Source: Clostridia bacterium (GTDB taxonomy: Bacteria; Bacillota; Clostridia; Oscillospirales; CAG-272). From it: a stretch of 55,025 nucleotides of DNA. Of this stretch, positions 8,616-16,279 are shown piece by piece; the first letter of the stretch is position 1; every line of letters begins with the position of its first letter. The position numbers were made by a program, and so were the translations under genes. The stretch is taken from NCBI GenBank assembly GCA_017550315.1, contig JAFZPN010000130.1, positions 1 to 55,025 on the forward strand. Reading direction: 5' to 3'. The notes beneath the pieces were generated by a model. That model saw only the letters and a list, made by a program, of their open reading frames with translations, ran no database searches and was not told where the DNA came from.

Positions 8616-9615
8616 GGTCTCCCCTCCTTCCGAGCATGATGACGAGCACCACGGGCGCGCCGAGGACCGCCGTCACCGTGCTGATCCCGAGCTCTCCGGG
8701 GGAGACGACCGTCCGGGCAAGGATGTCCGAGAGGATGCAGAAGACTCCGCCGCCGAGAAAGCACGCCGGGATCATGACGAGGGGCTTCGCCGTGCCGAGC
8801 AGCCGCTTCACGAGGAAGGGGACCGCGATCCCGACGAAGGACACGGGTCCGGCAAACGCGGCGACGCATCCCGCAAGCAGGCTCGAGAGAAGGATCATCG
8901 CGCCCCGGACGGCCCGGATGTTCACGCCCATGTCCTGCGCATAGCTCTCGCCGAGCTGATACGCGCCGATGGGCTTGGAGAGGAGAAAGACCGCCGCGGA
9001 CGCCGCGAGTACGATCCACGCGCACACGACGAGGGACTCCTCCTTCATGCCGGAGAACGAGCCCACGGTCCAGTCGCGGAGGTTCACGATATCGGCATCG
9101 TCCGCGAAATGTACGAGGATGTCGGTCAGCGCCGTGCAGATATACCCGATCATGACGCCGCCCACGATGAGGAGGGACATGCTCCGGACTTTTGAGGAGA
9201 GGAGCAGCACGGCTCCCATGGCGATGAGCGCGCCGAGAAACGCCGCTGAGGCGAGGATCGCGGAACTCAGCCGGATCGCTCCCTGCGCCGCCGCGATCAG
9301 GGACGCCGCCACCATGAGCCGCGCGCCGGAGGAGATCCCGAGCACGAACGGCCCGGCGATGGGATTGTGGAAGAAGGTCTGGAGCATATATCCGGCCAGC
9401 GCGAGCGCGCCTCCGAGAAGAAGCGCGGCCAGCGTCCGGGGCAGACGGATCTTCAATAGGATCATCGCCGCCGTGTCGTCCCCTCCATGCCCCGTGAGGA
9501 TCCGGGCGAGATCTCTGAGCGGGATCGATGCGCTCCCCGCCATGACGGAGAGGCAGACGAAGATGAGGGTGAGGCAGACGAGCAGAACAAAGGAGAGGAC
9601 AATCCGTTTTTTCAT
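8608..9615 (-). CDS. ABC transporter permease, BtuC/FecD family
   Basis: Integral membrane permease of the FecCD/BtuC family, 335 residues with about ten hydrophobic spans. Family markers are the N-terminal span followed by GSASIPLRDLARILTG, IRLPRTLAALLLGGALALAG (the conserved RLPR...GGALA segment), NPIAGPFVLGISSGA, and GPVSFVGIAVPFLVKRLLG near the C-terminus, where it contacts the ATPase. It starts 5 nt after the stop of the binding-protein gene and overlaps the ATPase gene. Forms one importer with both neighbours. Confidence 0.92.
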   Translation of the reverse strand: MKKRIVLSFVLLVCLTLIFVCLSVMAGSASIPLRDLARILTGHGGDDTAAMILLKIRLPRTLAALLLGGALALAGYMLQTFFHNPIAGPFVLGISSGARLMVAASLIAAAQGAIRLSSAILASAAFLGALIAMGAVLLLSSKVRSMSLLIVGGVMIGYICTALTDILVHFADDADIVNLRDWTVGSFSGMKEESLVVCAWIVLAASAAVFLLSKPIGAYQLGESYAQDMGVNIRAVRGAMILLSSLLAGCVAAFAGPVSFVGIAVPFLVKRLLGTAKPLVMIPACFLGGGVFCILSDILARTVVSPGELGISTVTAVLGAPVVLVIMLGRRGDRA

Positions 9616-9619
9616 GGTC

Positions 9620-10756
9620 TCATCCGTCCAGCTTGTGTAGATAGGTCAGGGGTTCTCCCGTATCCGCGAAGACGGCATAGAAATCCGCGAGGACCTCGCC
9701 GGTCTTCATGATGTTCTGATATAGGTTTGCCTCCGTGCACCAGACAGCGCCGTTTTTCACCGCGCGGAAATCCGCGAGAAGCGAATTCCGGGAGACGAGC
9801 TCGTCGATCGAGGACAGCGTTCCGGCGACGGTCCCGTTGTAGAGGATGATGTCGGCGTCCTTTGCCGCGAGGACGAACTCCTCCGGGGAAAGCGTCACGC
9901 TGGAAAGGGCGTTGTCCTCCCCCTCGAAGGCGAAGACGTTCTCCCCGCCCGCCAGCTCGATCATCTTCGAGACATAGTCGCCGCGCTTCCGGGTGACGAA
10001 ATTGCCGGAGGCGGTGATGTAGAAGAAAACGGCGGTCTTTCCGGAGAACGGCGCCGCAGCGAGCGCGTCCGCGACGGAATCGAAGACGGCTTTCTGTGCG
10101 GCAAATAAGCTCTCCCCCGTCTCCGGGCATCCGGCGATTTCGGCGTAGACCTTCACCCATTCGCACCGGCCCAGCGGATCGGGCTCGTAGCTCGAACGAT
10201 CGACGAAGACCGGGATCCCGAGCTCCGTGAGCTTTTCCTTCACCTTCGGGACGTGCTCCGACATGGTGGACTGGATCGAAAGATCGCAGCCGTCCGTGAG
10301 GAGCAGTTCGTAGTCCGGCTCCCGGTACTTGCCCGCGTAAACAATATCCCAACGCTCCATGGCCACCTGGGCATTTTCGACCGTCCAGTCGTCCGCTTCG
10401 AGGGCGGAAAACCGGATGTCGCCCATGCGGTCCATCGCGTCCCAGAAGCACATCACGGCACTCGCCGCCATATAGATGCGCGCGGGGCTATGCGGGATCA
10501 CGGTGATCCGGTCGTCGAGTCCCGCCGGCGCGGAATCGGAAATCAGGTACGTCTGCCCGTCGTTCGTCGTGATCACGGAGTCGCCGCCCGCATACCGCCA
10601 GATCGAAAAGCACACGGCGGCGTCATTCTCGACGCGCACGGGCTCCCCGTAACCGGGAATCGCGGGCGCCGTGTCCCAGTCCCCCTCCGTCTTTGCGCAT
10701 CCGGATGCCGGCAGGAGCAGAAGGAGCACAAGCAAGAGGGCAGTCAGGCGTTTCAT
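9620..10756 (-). CDS. ABC transporter substrate-binding lipoprotein, BtuF/FepB-like
   Basis: Extracellular binding protein of the adjacent importer. Starts MKRLTALLLVLLLLLPASGC with a lipobox Cys at about residue 20, then a periplasmic-binding fold of the iron-complex class: VIPHSPARIYMAASAVMC in the first lobe, a helical linker, and GGENVFAFEGEDNALSSVTL with SPEEFVLAAKDADIILYNG in the second. 378 residues, slightly long for BtuF. The start at 10756 is fixed by an ATGA overlap with the upstream NEAT-like gene; the open frame further upstream is that gene in another frame. The ligand is unproven, but riboswitch control points to corrinoids. Confidence 0.88.
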   Translation of the reverse strand: MKRLTALLLVLLLLLPASGCAKTEGDWDTAPAIPGYGEPVRVENDAAVCFSIWRYAGGDSVITTNDGQTYLISDSAPAGLDDRITVIPHSPARIYMAASAVMCFWDAMDRMGDIRFSALEADDWTVENAQVAMERWDIVYAGKYREPDYELLLTDGCDLSIQSTMSEHVPKVKEKLTELGIPVFVDRSSYEPDPLGRCEWVKVYAEIAGCPETGESLFAAQKAVFDSVADALAAAPFSGKTAVFFYITASGNFVTRKRGDYVSKMIELAGGENVFAFEGEDNALSSVTLSPEEFVLAAKDADIILYNGTVAGTLSSIDELVSRNSLLADFRAVKNGAVWCTEANLYQNIMKTGEVLADFYAVFADTGEPLTYLHKLDG

Positions 10757-11190
10757 GCGCGGCCTCCGCCCTTCCGTTTTTTCAGAAAGACCGCCCCGAG
10801 CACAGCCATCGCGCAGAGAACGAGGACCGCCGCGCAAGCCGTCCGCCATGGCATAGAGGTGTCCCCCGCCCCTGCCGGACGCAGCGAATCGGCGTCGAAC
10901 ACCAGTTGATATGCGATCAGATGGGGCTCGCTCATGGCCGTGGTCTCCGCCTCCGTCTGAAGAGGCTCGTCGAGCGTGCGCACGGGGATTTCGAAGACCG
11001 AATTGCCTTCCGTATTGACAGGAAGATAGTTATCCCCGTCCACGATCATGAGGTCGTAATACGGACTGCTCCACTCGATCCGTGCCGTCATCGATCCGTC
11101 GTCGACGATGAGCTCCGTCGGAGAGCTGACCGACGCCCGCCCGGTCCCGCCGGAGAGAGAAACGTCGATTTGATAGGTTCCGTCGTTCAT
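10753..11190 (-). CDS. NEAT-like domain protein with C-terminal anchor but no visible signal peptide
   Basis: First gene after the cobalamin riboswitch. A 145-residue protein: a beta-rich domain (about 3-100) beginning DGTYQIDVSLSGGTGRASV, with ARIEWSSPYYDLMIVDG and FEIPVRTLDEPL, then a C-terminal membrane span (about 115-133) and a basic tail KKRKGG. The domain resembles NEAT-type haem/corrinoid binders and is a relative of the protein at 6379-6960. The ATG at 11190 follows AAAGGA by 8 nt. Oddly, no signal peptide precedes the domain and the riboswitch terminator leaves no room for one, so either the N-tail is exported through the C-terminal anchor or the gene has lost its 5' end. Confidence 0.65.
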   Translation of the reverse strand: MNDGTYQIDVSLSGGTGRASVSSPTELIVDDGSMTARIEWSSPYYDLMIVDGDNYLPVNTEGNSVFEIPVRTLDEPLQTEAETTAMSEPHLIAYQLVFDADSLRPAGAGDTSMPWRTACAAVLVLCAMAVLGAVFLKKRKGGGRA

Positions 11191-11220
11191 GGGAGTTCCT
11201 TTCCGGAATCACTCATCAAG

Positions 11221-11263
11221 AAATGAAAAACGCTCCTGACCGCGAAGTTCGGAATCAGAAGCG
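11221..11263 (-). terminator. Intrinsic terminator of the cobalamin riboswitch
   Basis: On the minus strand CGCTTCTGA (11263-11255) pairs with TCAGGAGCG (11239-11231), with one G-U pair and a 15-nt loop, followed by TTTTTCATTT. It lies between the aptamer and the first operon gene, so it is the likely off-switch formed when cobalamin is bound. Confidence 0.8.
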
Positions 11264-11364
11264 TATAACAAACAAAGGCATAATCCTACCCTCGAAAAAG
11301 CAGGGGTTTATCCCTCGGTAAAACGTACTGCCGATTCCTCGCGGCATCGGGCGCATGACCGCCC

Positions 11365-11565
11365 CGTACAGACGAGCAGGCAGGTCTCCCGGCTTGCGGA
11401 TCGCCACACCCTGAAGCCTTCCCATCCGGGCTCGGCTGCGAACACATCGGACAGTGACATATTATCAGGGCATTCCCCGTTTACGGTGACGAGATCGTAC
11501 AGGATTCTCACCTGTTTCCCTTTTCACCGGATCGTCCCCGCTGGATGCGGAGACATCCGACACCT
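11365..11565 (-). promoter_or_regulatory. Cobalamin (adenosylcobalamin-type) riboswitch aptamer
   Basis: The minus strand carries the conserved elements in order: GGTGAAAAGGGAA (about 11530-11517), CAGGTGAGAATCCTGTACG, a central multi-stem region, and the B12 box AGCCGGGAGACCTGCC (about 11394-11379). These match the cobalamin riboswitch consensus. It starts about 40 nt after the transcription start and is followed by an intrinsic terminator at 11221-11263. It should repress the whole minus-strand import and corrin-ring operon when cobalamin is plentiful. Boundaries are approximate because the closing stem was assigned by eye. Confidence 0.92.
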
Positions 11566-11612
11566 GTTGTCTCTTATTGGGTTGTCGAAAGAACAGGGGT
11601 ACTTTCACGGAT

Positions 11613-11641
11613 ATTATATCGGAAAAGGCGAGGGGTGTCAA
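11613..11641 (-). promoter_or_regulatory. Consensus sigma-A promoter of the cobalamin import/synthesis operon
   Basis: Minus strand: TTGACA (11641-11636), 17-nt spacer, TATAAT (11618-11613), both hexamers fully consensus. The predicted start is near 11605, just ahead of the riboswitch. Confidence 0.9.
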
Positions 11642-11673
11642 GTGGTTCCCCCGAAAAAACGGGAAAACAGGGA

Positions 11674-11702
11674 TTGCTTTTTTCCCCGGGATGATGTACA
11701 AT
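11674..11702 (+). promoter_or_regulatory. Promoter of cobTUS operon
   Basis: TTGCTT (11674-11679), 17-nt spacer, TACAAT (11697-11702). It is divergent from the minus-strand promoter only 33 nt away. The leader to the cobT start is about 30 nt, too short for a riboswitch. Confidence 0.75.
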
Positions 11703-11740
11703 GAAGCTGACAACCAAGGAAGCAGAACACGGAGGCGGTC

Positions 11741-12859
11741 ATGGAAACCACGGAAGAGCGGCTCAGGACGCTGATCGACGGCATCACGCCGCCGGATGAG
11801 GGAGCGATGGAGGAGGCGCGGAAGAGGCAGGCGCAGCTTGCAAAGCCGCCGGGGAGCCTCGGCCGTCTCGAGGAGCTGTCCGTCCGGCTCGCCGGGATCA
11901 CGGGCAAGGTGCAAAACTCGCTCGCCGACAAAGTCCTGCTCGTCTTCGCCGCGGACAACGGAGTAGTCGAAGAAGGGGTATCCTCCGCGCCGCAGTCCGT
12001 GACCGCCGTGCAGACGGTCCAGCTCACGCGTGGAAAGACGGGGGCTTCCTCGATCGCCGCGGCGCTCGGATGCCGGGTGACGGTCTGTGACGTGGGCGTG
12101 AATGCCGATCTGGACGCATTCGGGGCCGTCCTCGACCGCAAGATCGCGTACGGCACGAAGAATATCGTCCAAGGTCCCGCCATGTCCCGGGACGAGGCGA
12201 TCCGAGCGATTCTCACCGGGGCGGATCTGGCAATGGATACCGCGGAACAGGGCGCGGACGTGCTCGGCGTCGGGGAGATGGGGATCGGCAATACGACGAC
12301 TTCCGCCGCCGTGCTGTCCGTTCTGACCGGAACGCCCATATGCAGCGTGACCGGACGGGGCGGCGGGATCACCGATGCGGCCTATCAAAAAAAGATCGCC
12401 GTGATCGAAGAGGCGATCGCGCACAACCGCCCTGACCCGCTCGACCCGGTCGACGTGCTCGCAAAGGTCGGCGGACTGGATCTCGCGGCGATGACCGGGG
12501 CGTTCCTCGGCGCGGCGAAAGCGCGTGTTCCCGCCGTGATGGACGGGTTCATCTCCGTCGTCGCGGCGCTCTGTGCGGTCCGGCTGTGTCCAGAGGCTGC
12601 CGCCTTCCTCATTCCCTCCCACGCTTCCGCGGAGATCGGGTATAACGTCGCCTTGAACGCGCTCGGGCAGAAACCGCTGTTCGATCTCGGGATGCGGCTC
12701 GGGGAGGGCAGCGGATGCCCCATCGCCATGATGATGCTCGACGCCGCGTGCGCCGCGATGAACGGCATGGCGACGTTTTCCGAGGCGCGGATCGACGACG
12801 GGTATCTCGATCCCATCCGCGCGGGGGATGCCTTCACCGTCAAGGGAGGTTCCAGATGA
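11741..12859 (+). CDS. cobT: Nicotinate-nucleotide--dimethylbenzimidazole phosphoribosyltransferase CobT
   Basis: Activates the lower-ligand base to alpha-ribazole phosphate. Family segments: AKPPGSLGRLEELSVRLAG near residue 35, FAADNGVVEEGVSSAPQSVT, GEMGIGNTTTSAA, and the catalytic glutamate in MRLGEGSGCPIAMM near residue 317. 372 residues; the usual length is about 350. GGAGG lies 6 nt before the ATG. First gene of the plus-strand operon and coupled to cobU by an ATGA overlap. No DMB-synthesis gene is seen in the window. Confidence 0.95.
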   Translation: METTEERLRTLIDGITPPDEGAMEEARKRQAQLAKPPGSLGRLEELSVRLAGITGKVQNSLADKVLLVFAADNGVVEEGVSSAPQSVTAVQTVQLTRGKTGASSIAAALGCRVTVCDVGVNADLDAFGAVLDRKIAYGTKNIVQGPAMSRDEAIRAILTGADLAMDTAEQGADVLGVGEMGIGNTTTSAAVLSVLTGTPICSVTGRGGGITDAAYQKKIAVIEEAIAHNRPDPLDPVDVLAKVGGLDLAAMTGAFLGAAKARVPAVMDGFISVVAALCAVRLCPEAAAFLIPSHASAEIGYNVALNALGQKPLFDLGMRLGEGSGCPIAMMMLDAACAAMNGMATFSEARIDDGYLDPIRAGDAFTVKGGSR

Positions 12860-13404
12860 TCGTATTTCTCTCCGGCGGCGCGAAGAACGGCAAGACCGCG
12901 CTGGCCGAGGACATCGCCGTAAAGCTGTCGGGAGACGGTCGGCGGTTCTATGTCGCCACGATGATCCCCTATGACGACGAGGACCGGGCACGGATCGCAC
13001 GGCACGTCGAGGAACGGGCCGAGAAGGGCTTCGGAACGCTCGAGATCCCCCGGAACATCGCCTCAGCGGCCGATCCGGAAAACGGCGGCTCGGACGCAAC
13101 CTTCCTCGTCGACAGCGTGACGGCGCTTCTGCTCAACGAAATGTACCCCGGCACCTTTGACGCCGAAGCCGATCCCGCGGCAGCCGAGCGATGCCGCGAC
13201 GGGCTTTTGCGGCTGGCAAAGAAGGCGAAGAACGCCGTGTTTGTGTCCGATTATCTCTATTCCGACGCGATCCGCTACGACACGTTCACCGAGAATTACC
13301 GCCGGAATCTCGCTTCCCTCGACCGGGCGCTGGCGGCGGTTTCGGATACCGTGATCGAGATGACGGCGGGGATCCCCGTCTGCCGCAAAGGGAGGATGCC
13401 GTGA
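12856..13404 (+). CDS. cobU: Adenosylcobinamide kinase / adenosylcobinamide-phosphate guanylyltransferase CobU
   Basis: Phosphorylates adenosylcobinamide and then transfers GMP to it. N-terminal P-loop FLSGGAKNGKTALAE, the likely guanylylated His in ARIARHVEER (about residue 46, as in Salmonella CobU), VDSVTALLLNEM, and the C-terminal segment YRRNLASLDRALAAVSD. 182 residues, the family size. The ATG at 12856 (GGGAGG upstream) overlaps the cobT stop; the longer open frame is cobT out of frame. A second, shorter CobU-like gene lies two genes downstream. Confidence 0.88.
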   Translation: MIVFLSGGAKNGKTALAEDIAVKLSGDGRRFYVATMIPYDDEDRARIARHVEERAEKGFGTLEIPRNIASAADPENGGSDATFLVDSVTALLLNEMYPGTFDAEADPAAAERCRDGLLRLAKKAKNAVFVSDYLYSDAIRYDTFTENYRRNLASLDRALAAVSDTVIEMTAGIPVCRKGRMP

Positions 13405-14153
13405 TGAAAAAACTACTGCGGGCGTGCGCGATGTGCTTCTCAATGTTCTGCGCCATCCCCTCGCCCTTTCACGTCTGGGACGACGAAGCGCGACCGCTCA
13501 TGACCCTCTTTCTGCCCGTCGTCGGCGCGTGGATCGGGATTCTCTGGACGGGATGCGCATACCTTGTGCGTTTCTTCGGTCTGCCCGCGCTCGCGGCGGG
13601 AGCGATCCTCTGCGCCTTTCCCTTCCTCGTAACGGGCGGGATGCACATGGACGGCTTTCTCGACGTGACGGACGCCGTGAAATCCTGGCGCGACCTCGAA
13701 GAGCGGCGGCGGATCCTCAAGGACCCGAACGTCGGCTCGTTCGCGGTGATCGCGGGGATCCTGCTCGTCATGGCGCAGTTCGCGCTCCTGTCCTCCCTCG
13801 GGGAGGAGGCAAATCTCTTCGCGCTGACCCTGATCCCCGTCGTGTCCCGCACGATCGCCGGGCTGTGCGTGACGGTCCTGCGGCCGCTCTCCGTCAGCGA
13901 ATACGCGGGGACCTACCGGCAGGGCGTGAAGCGTTCGCACGTCGTGTGGTTCGCCGTGCTGCTCGCCGTCGTGACCGCGCTCGGATTTCTCCTGCTCGGG
14001 AAATACGGATTTGTCACCCCGGCGGTCCTTCTCGGGTATCTCTGGTACCTGCGGCGCGGCGTGAAATCCCTCGGCGGCATGAGCGGGGACATTTCGGGCT
14101 ATGCCCTGACCTTCGGCGAGCTCTGCGGGATCGCCGTATTCGCTTTGATCTGA
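13404..14153 (+). CDS. cobS: Adenosylcobinamide-GDP ribazoletransferase (cobalamin synthase) CobS
   Basis: Membrane enzyme joining adenosylcobinamide-GDP and alpha-ribazole. About six hydrophobic segments and the family signature VTGGMHMDGFLDVTDAVKSW near residue 75 (the acidic Mg-binding motif), then ILKDPNVGSFAVIAG and SRTIAGLCV. 249 residues, full length. The ATG at 13404 overlaps the cobU stop (TGATG) and gives the common N-terminal segment with FSMFCAIPSP. Confidence 0.94.
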   Translation: MKKLLRACAMCFSMFCAIPSPFHVWDDEARPLMTLFLPVVGAWIGILWTGCAYLVRFFGLPALAAGAILCAFPFLVTGGMHMDGFLDVTDAVKSWRDLEERRRILKDPNVGSFAVIAGILLVMAQFALLSSLGEEANLFALTLIPVVSRTIAGLCVTVLRPLSVSEYAGTYRQGVKRSHVVWFAVLLAVVTALGFLLLGKYGFVTPAVLLGYLWYLRRGVKSLGGMSGDISGYALTFGELCGIAVFALI

Positions 14154-14163
14154 GGGAGGAGAA

Positions 14164-14541
14164 ATGGATTTTATCATCGGCGGCGCGTATCAGGGAAAGC
14201 TGGATTGCGCCAAAAAACGGTATTCCCTCACGGAGGGGGAGATTTACACCTGCACGGAGGCGGACGGGATCGCGTTCGGCGCGCGCTGTATTGACCGGCT
14301 CGAAGAGTTCACGCTCTGGTGCGTGCGGAACGACCGGGATGCGGTCGCAATCATGAAGGAAAACCGCGCGTCGTGGCAGGATTCCGTCCTGATTTGCCAA
14401 GACATCTTCTGCGGCGTGGTCCCGATGGGGGCGGACATGCGGGCCTGGCGGGAGGCGACCGGACGGCTCGCAAACTATCTCGCGGCGGAGGCGGATTCCG
14501 TGACGCGGGTATTCTGCGGAATCGAGGAAAAACTGAAATGA
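14164..14541 (+). CDS. Short CobU-like protein (degenerate adenosylcobinamide kinase paralogue)
   Basis: A 125-residue relative of CobU. The N-terminus IIGGAYQGKLDCAKK keeps the P-loop layout, but the residue after GK is Leu instead of Ser/Thr. The C-terminus ICQDIFCGVVPMGADMR and ATGRLANYLAAEADSVTRVF matches the end of CobU (the VVP...GR.N..LA segment). The central part with the guanylylated His is missing. It lies between cobS and cobC with an ATGA overlap to cobC, so it is probably expressed and part of the nucleotide-loop operon. Either a kinase-only or regulatory paralogue, or a decaying copy. Confidence 0.65.
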   Translation: MDFIIGGAYQGKLDCAKKRYSLTEGEIYTCTEADGIAFGARCIDRLEEFTLWCVRNDRDAVAIMKENRASWQDSVLICQDIFCGVVPMGADMRAWREATGRLANYLAAEADSVTRVFCGIEEKLK

Positions 14542-15104
14542 AGCTGATTCTGATCCGGCACGGGAACACCGAAGCCAGCGAAAAGCATCTCTACTGCGGG
14601 AGCACCGATCTCCCCCTGTCGGACGGGGGACGTGCCGCGCTGCTCGAACGGAAGGCGTCTCTAGGGATCCCGCAGGCAGACGGATTCCGCGTCGTCACGA
14701 GCGGGATGCGGCGGTGCGAGGAGACGCTTCTGCTCCTTTACGGCGATATCCCCCATGAGACGGATGCGGCATTCCGGGAGATGGACTGCGGTGCGTTCGA
14801 GATGCGCTCCTACGAGGAGATGAAGGACGATCCGGACTATATCGCGTGGATCACCGGGGACAATGAAGCCAACGTCTGCCCCGGCGGAGAGAGCGGACAG
14901 ATCATGACGGCGCGGGTGCTCGAAGGTCTGCGGAAGCTGATCGAAGACGGGCGGGACACCTTGCTCATCACCCACGGCGGCGTGATCGCGGCGATCATGA
15001 CGCATCTCTTCCCGGAGGAGGGCAAAAACCGGTATGAATGGCAGCCGAAGCCCGGCGGGGGGTATGAGATCGACCTGAACGCGAAGTGCTGGCGCGCGGT
15101 TTGA
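14538..15104 (+). CDS. cobC: Histidine phosphatase, alpha-ribazole phosphatase-like (CobC)
   Basis: Phosphoglycerate-mutase-type phosphatase that would remove the phosphate from alpha-ribazole-5'-phosphate. N-terminal LILIRHGNTEAS with the phospho-His, a second catalytic His in LLITHGGVIAAIM, and Arg in TSGMRRCEE. 188 residues. The start is fixed by an ATGA overlap with the CobU-like gene. The family is broad, so the substrate is inferred from operon position after cobT, cobU and cobS. Confidence 0.82.
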   Translation: MKLILIRHGNTEASEKHLYCGSTDLPLSDGGRAALLERKASLGIPQADGFRVVTSGMRRCEETLLLLYGDIPHETDAAFREMDCGAFEMRSYEEMKDDPDYIAWITGDNEANVCPGGESGQIMTARVLEGLRKLIEDGRDTLLITHGGVIAAIMTHLFPEEGKNRYEWQPKPGGGYEIDLNAKCWRAV

Positions 15105-15145
15105 TTGCCGCCCGGCGTGCGATCATCAAGGAGGCAGAAATCGGC

Positions 15146-15487
15146 ATGGCGGCGTTCAGTGACTGGAAATGGCAGAACAGCGGCTACCTCTTCGACGAGG
15201 CGGAGATCGCCGCTCTCATATCCCCCCGCGCCGTCTGCTTCGATGCGGGGGATCGCGACGAATTGTTCGGGTCGGGCATGTCCAAAAAGGAATATGCTGC
15301 GGCAAAACCGTTTTTCGAGGCGCAGGGCGCCGGGGACCGGATCATGCTGAAATGCTTTGACGGCGGGCATGAGCTCGATCCCGCGGACGACTGCATGGAT
15401 TTCTTCTTCCACCACCTGACAAACACTTCCGCGGATACGGCCGCGGCGGACACATACAACACACAAAGAAAGGATGAGGGAACATGA
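15146..15487 (+). pseudogene. C-terminal remnant of an alpha/beta hydrolase
   Basis: About 113 residues resembling only the last third of dienelactone-hydrolase/acetyl-xylan-esterase-type enzymes: LISPRAVCFDAGDRDELFG (the segment with the acid residue) and CFDGGHELDPADDCMDFF (the catalytic His). The nucleophile-elbow region that should precede it is absent; cobC occupies that space. AAGGAGG lies 11 nt before the ATG, so a short protein may still be made. Its stop overlaps the start of the next gene as ATGA. Confidence 0.5.
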
Positions 15488-16197
15488 TCAACATCAAGCT
15501 GGATGTGGAACGCATCGATTACGACAAGAGCGTGGAGGGACTCCTTCCGCCCGTTCTGGAATGGGTGTCGAAGGACGAGCGGCTGAAGGAAGCGAAGCGC
15601 TTTATCGCCAAGCTCGGCGGAGATACCGTTCCGGTGGTGAAAAAGTTGCTCGGGTATCTCGACGACGACGCGAAGGACGAGATCATCGTCTGGCTCCTGT
15701 CCCGGCACAGCGAACAGCTGCGGAAATCCGCGGACGAAGTGCTCGGCAAGCTCTTCCCCGGCGCGTTCCAGATCGGGAACGTGGCGGCGGAGAACAAGCC
15801 CGGCAGCCGTCTGCTCTTCCGTGCGGAGCAGGTCGAGGTGACCTATTCGGCGCTGCTCGACAGCCCGCTCGTGGAGAACAAGATCCCGGAGCAGGGGAGC
15901 GGACTTCTGAAAGGCGCGGCGCGTCTTCTCAGCCTGATCCCGCCGGCACAGCTCGAAAAGCAGGGGATCGCGCTGCTCCAGACGGACAAGGTGAAGGCAA
16001 AGATGATCCCCGCCTTGACGGAAGGCTTCGCAAAAGCGGGGCTTTACATGACGATCCGCGGAATGGAGATCGAGGCGGCAGCGGATAGCGCTCAGCCGAA
16101 GACGCCCGTCCCGGAAAAAGAGGAAGGGCTGATCCCGGACGCCTTCGAGGACGCGCTGTTCGAGGGAGTCGCCAAGTGGCTCCGCGGAACGCTGTAA
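15484..16197 (+). CDS. Unrecognised cytoplasmic protein
   Basis: A 237-residue protein I do not recognise. It has no signal peptide or clear membrane span, is mostly helical, and has a charged linker with PKTPVPEKEEG near the C-terminus before a last helix. Segments such as LLPPVLEWVSKDERLKEAKR and ALLQTDKVKAKMIPALTEGF look like amphipathic helices. It starts in an ATGA overlap with the hydrolase remnant and is the last gene of the plus-strand run, with no plus-strand terminator of its own seen. Confidence 0.6.
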   Translation: MINIKLDVERIDYDKSVEGLLPPVLEWVSKDERLKEAKRFIAKLGGDTVPVVKKLLGYLDDDAKDEIIVWLLSRHSEQLRKSADEVLGKLFPGAFQIGNVAAENKPGSRLLFRAEQVEVTYSALLDSPLVENKIPEQGSGLLKGAARLLSLIPPAQLEKQGIALLQTDKVKAKMIPALTEGFAKAGLYMTIRGMEIEAAADSAQPKTPVPEKEEGLIPDAFEDALFEGVAKWLRGTL

Positions 16198-16238
16198 TAC
16201 CGACGGTCATCCCCTGCCCTGTTTGAACATATCCATGC

Positions 16239-16274
16239 AAAAAGCCCCGCGGGACCTGTAATCTCACGGGGCTT
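16239..16274 (-). terminator. Intrinsic terminator after the small proline-rich gene
   Basis: Minus strand AAGCCCCG pairs with CGGGGCTT, loop about 17 nt, followed by TTTTT. It lies just after the stop at 16280. The hairpin is also transcribed by read-through from the plus-strand gene ending at 16197, where it has only a poor T-run. Confidence 0.75.
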
Positions 16275-16279
16275 GTCGT

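Noticed and set aside
9620-10849. Longer start for the substrate-binding protein
   Set aside because: The extension is Arg/Gly-rich out-of-frame sequence of the upstream gene; the signal peptide begins at the ATG at 10756.
11308-11511. 67-residue minus-strand ORF between the cobalamin operon and its promoter
   Set aside because: It lies wholly in the riboswitch, and its codons follow the aptamer consensus, including the B12 box.
1-16200. Many long ORFs antisense to the cbi/cob genes
   Set aside because: In about 60 percent GC DNA these frames stay open by codon bias; composition and lack of motifs mark them as shadows.
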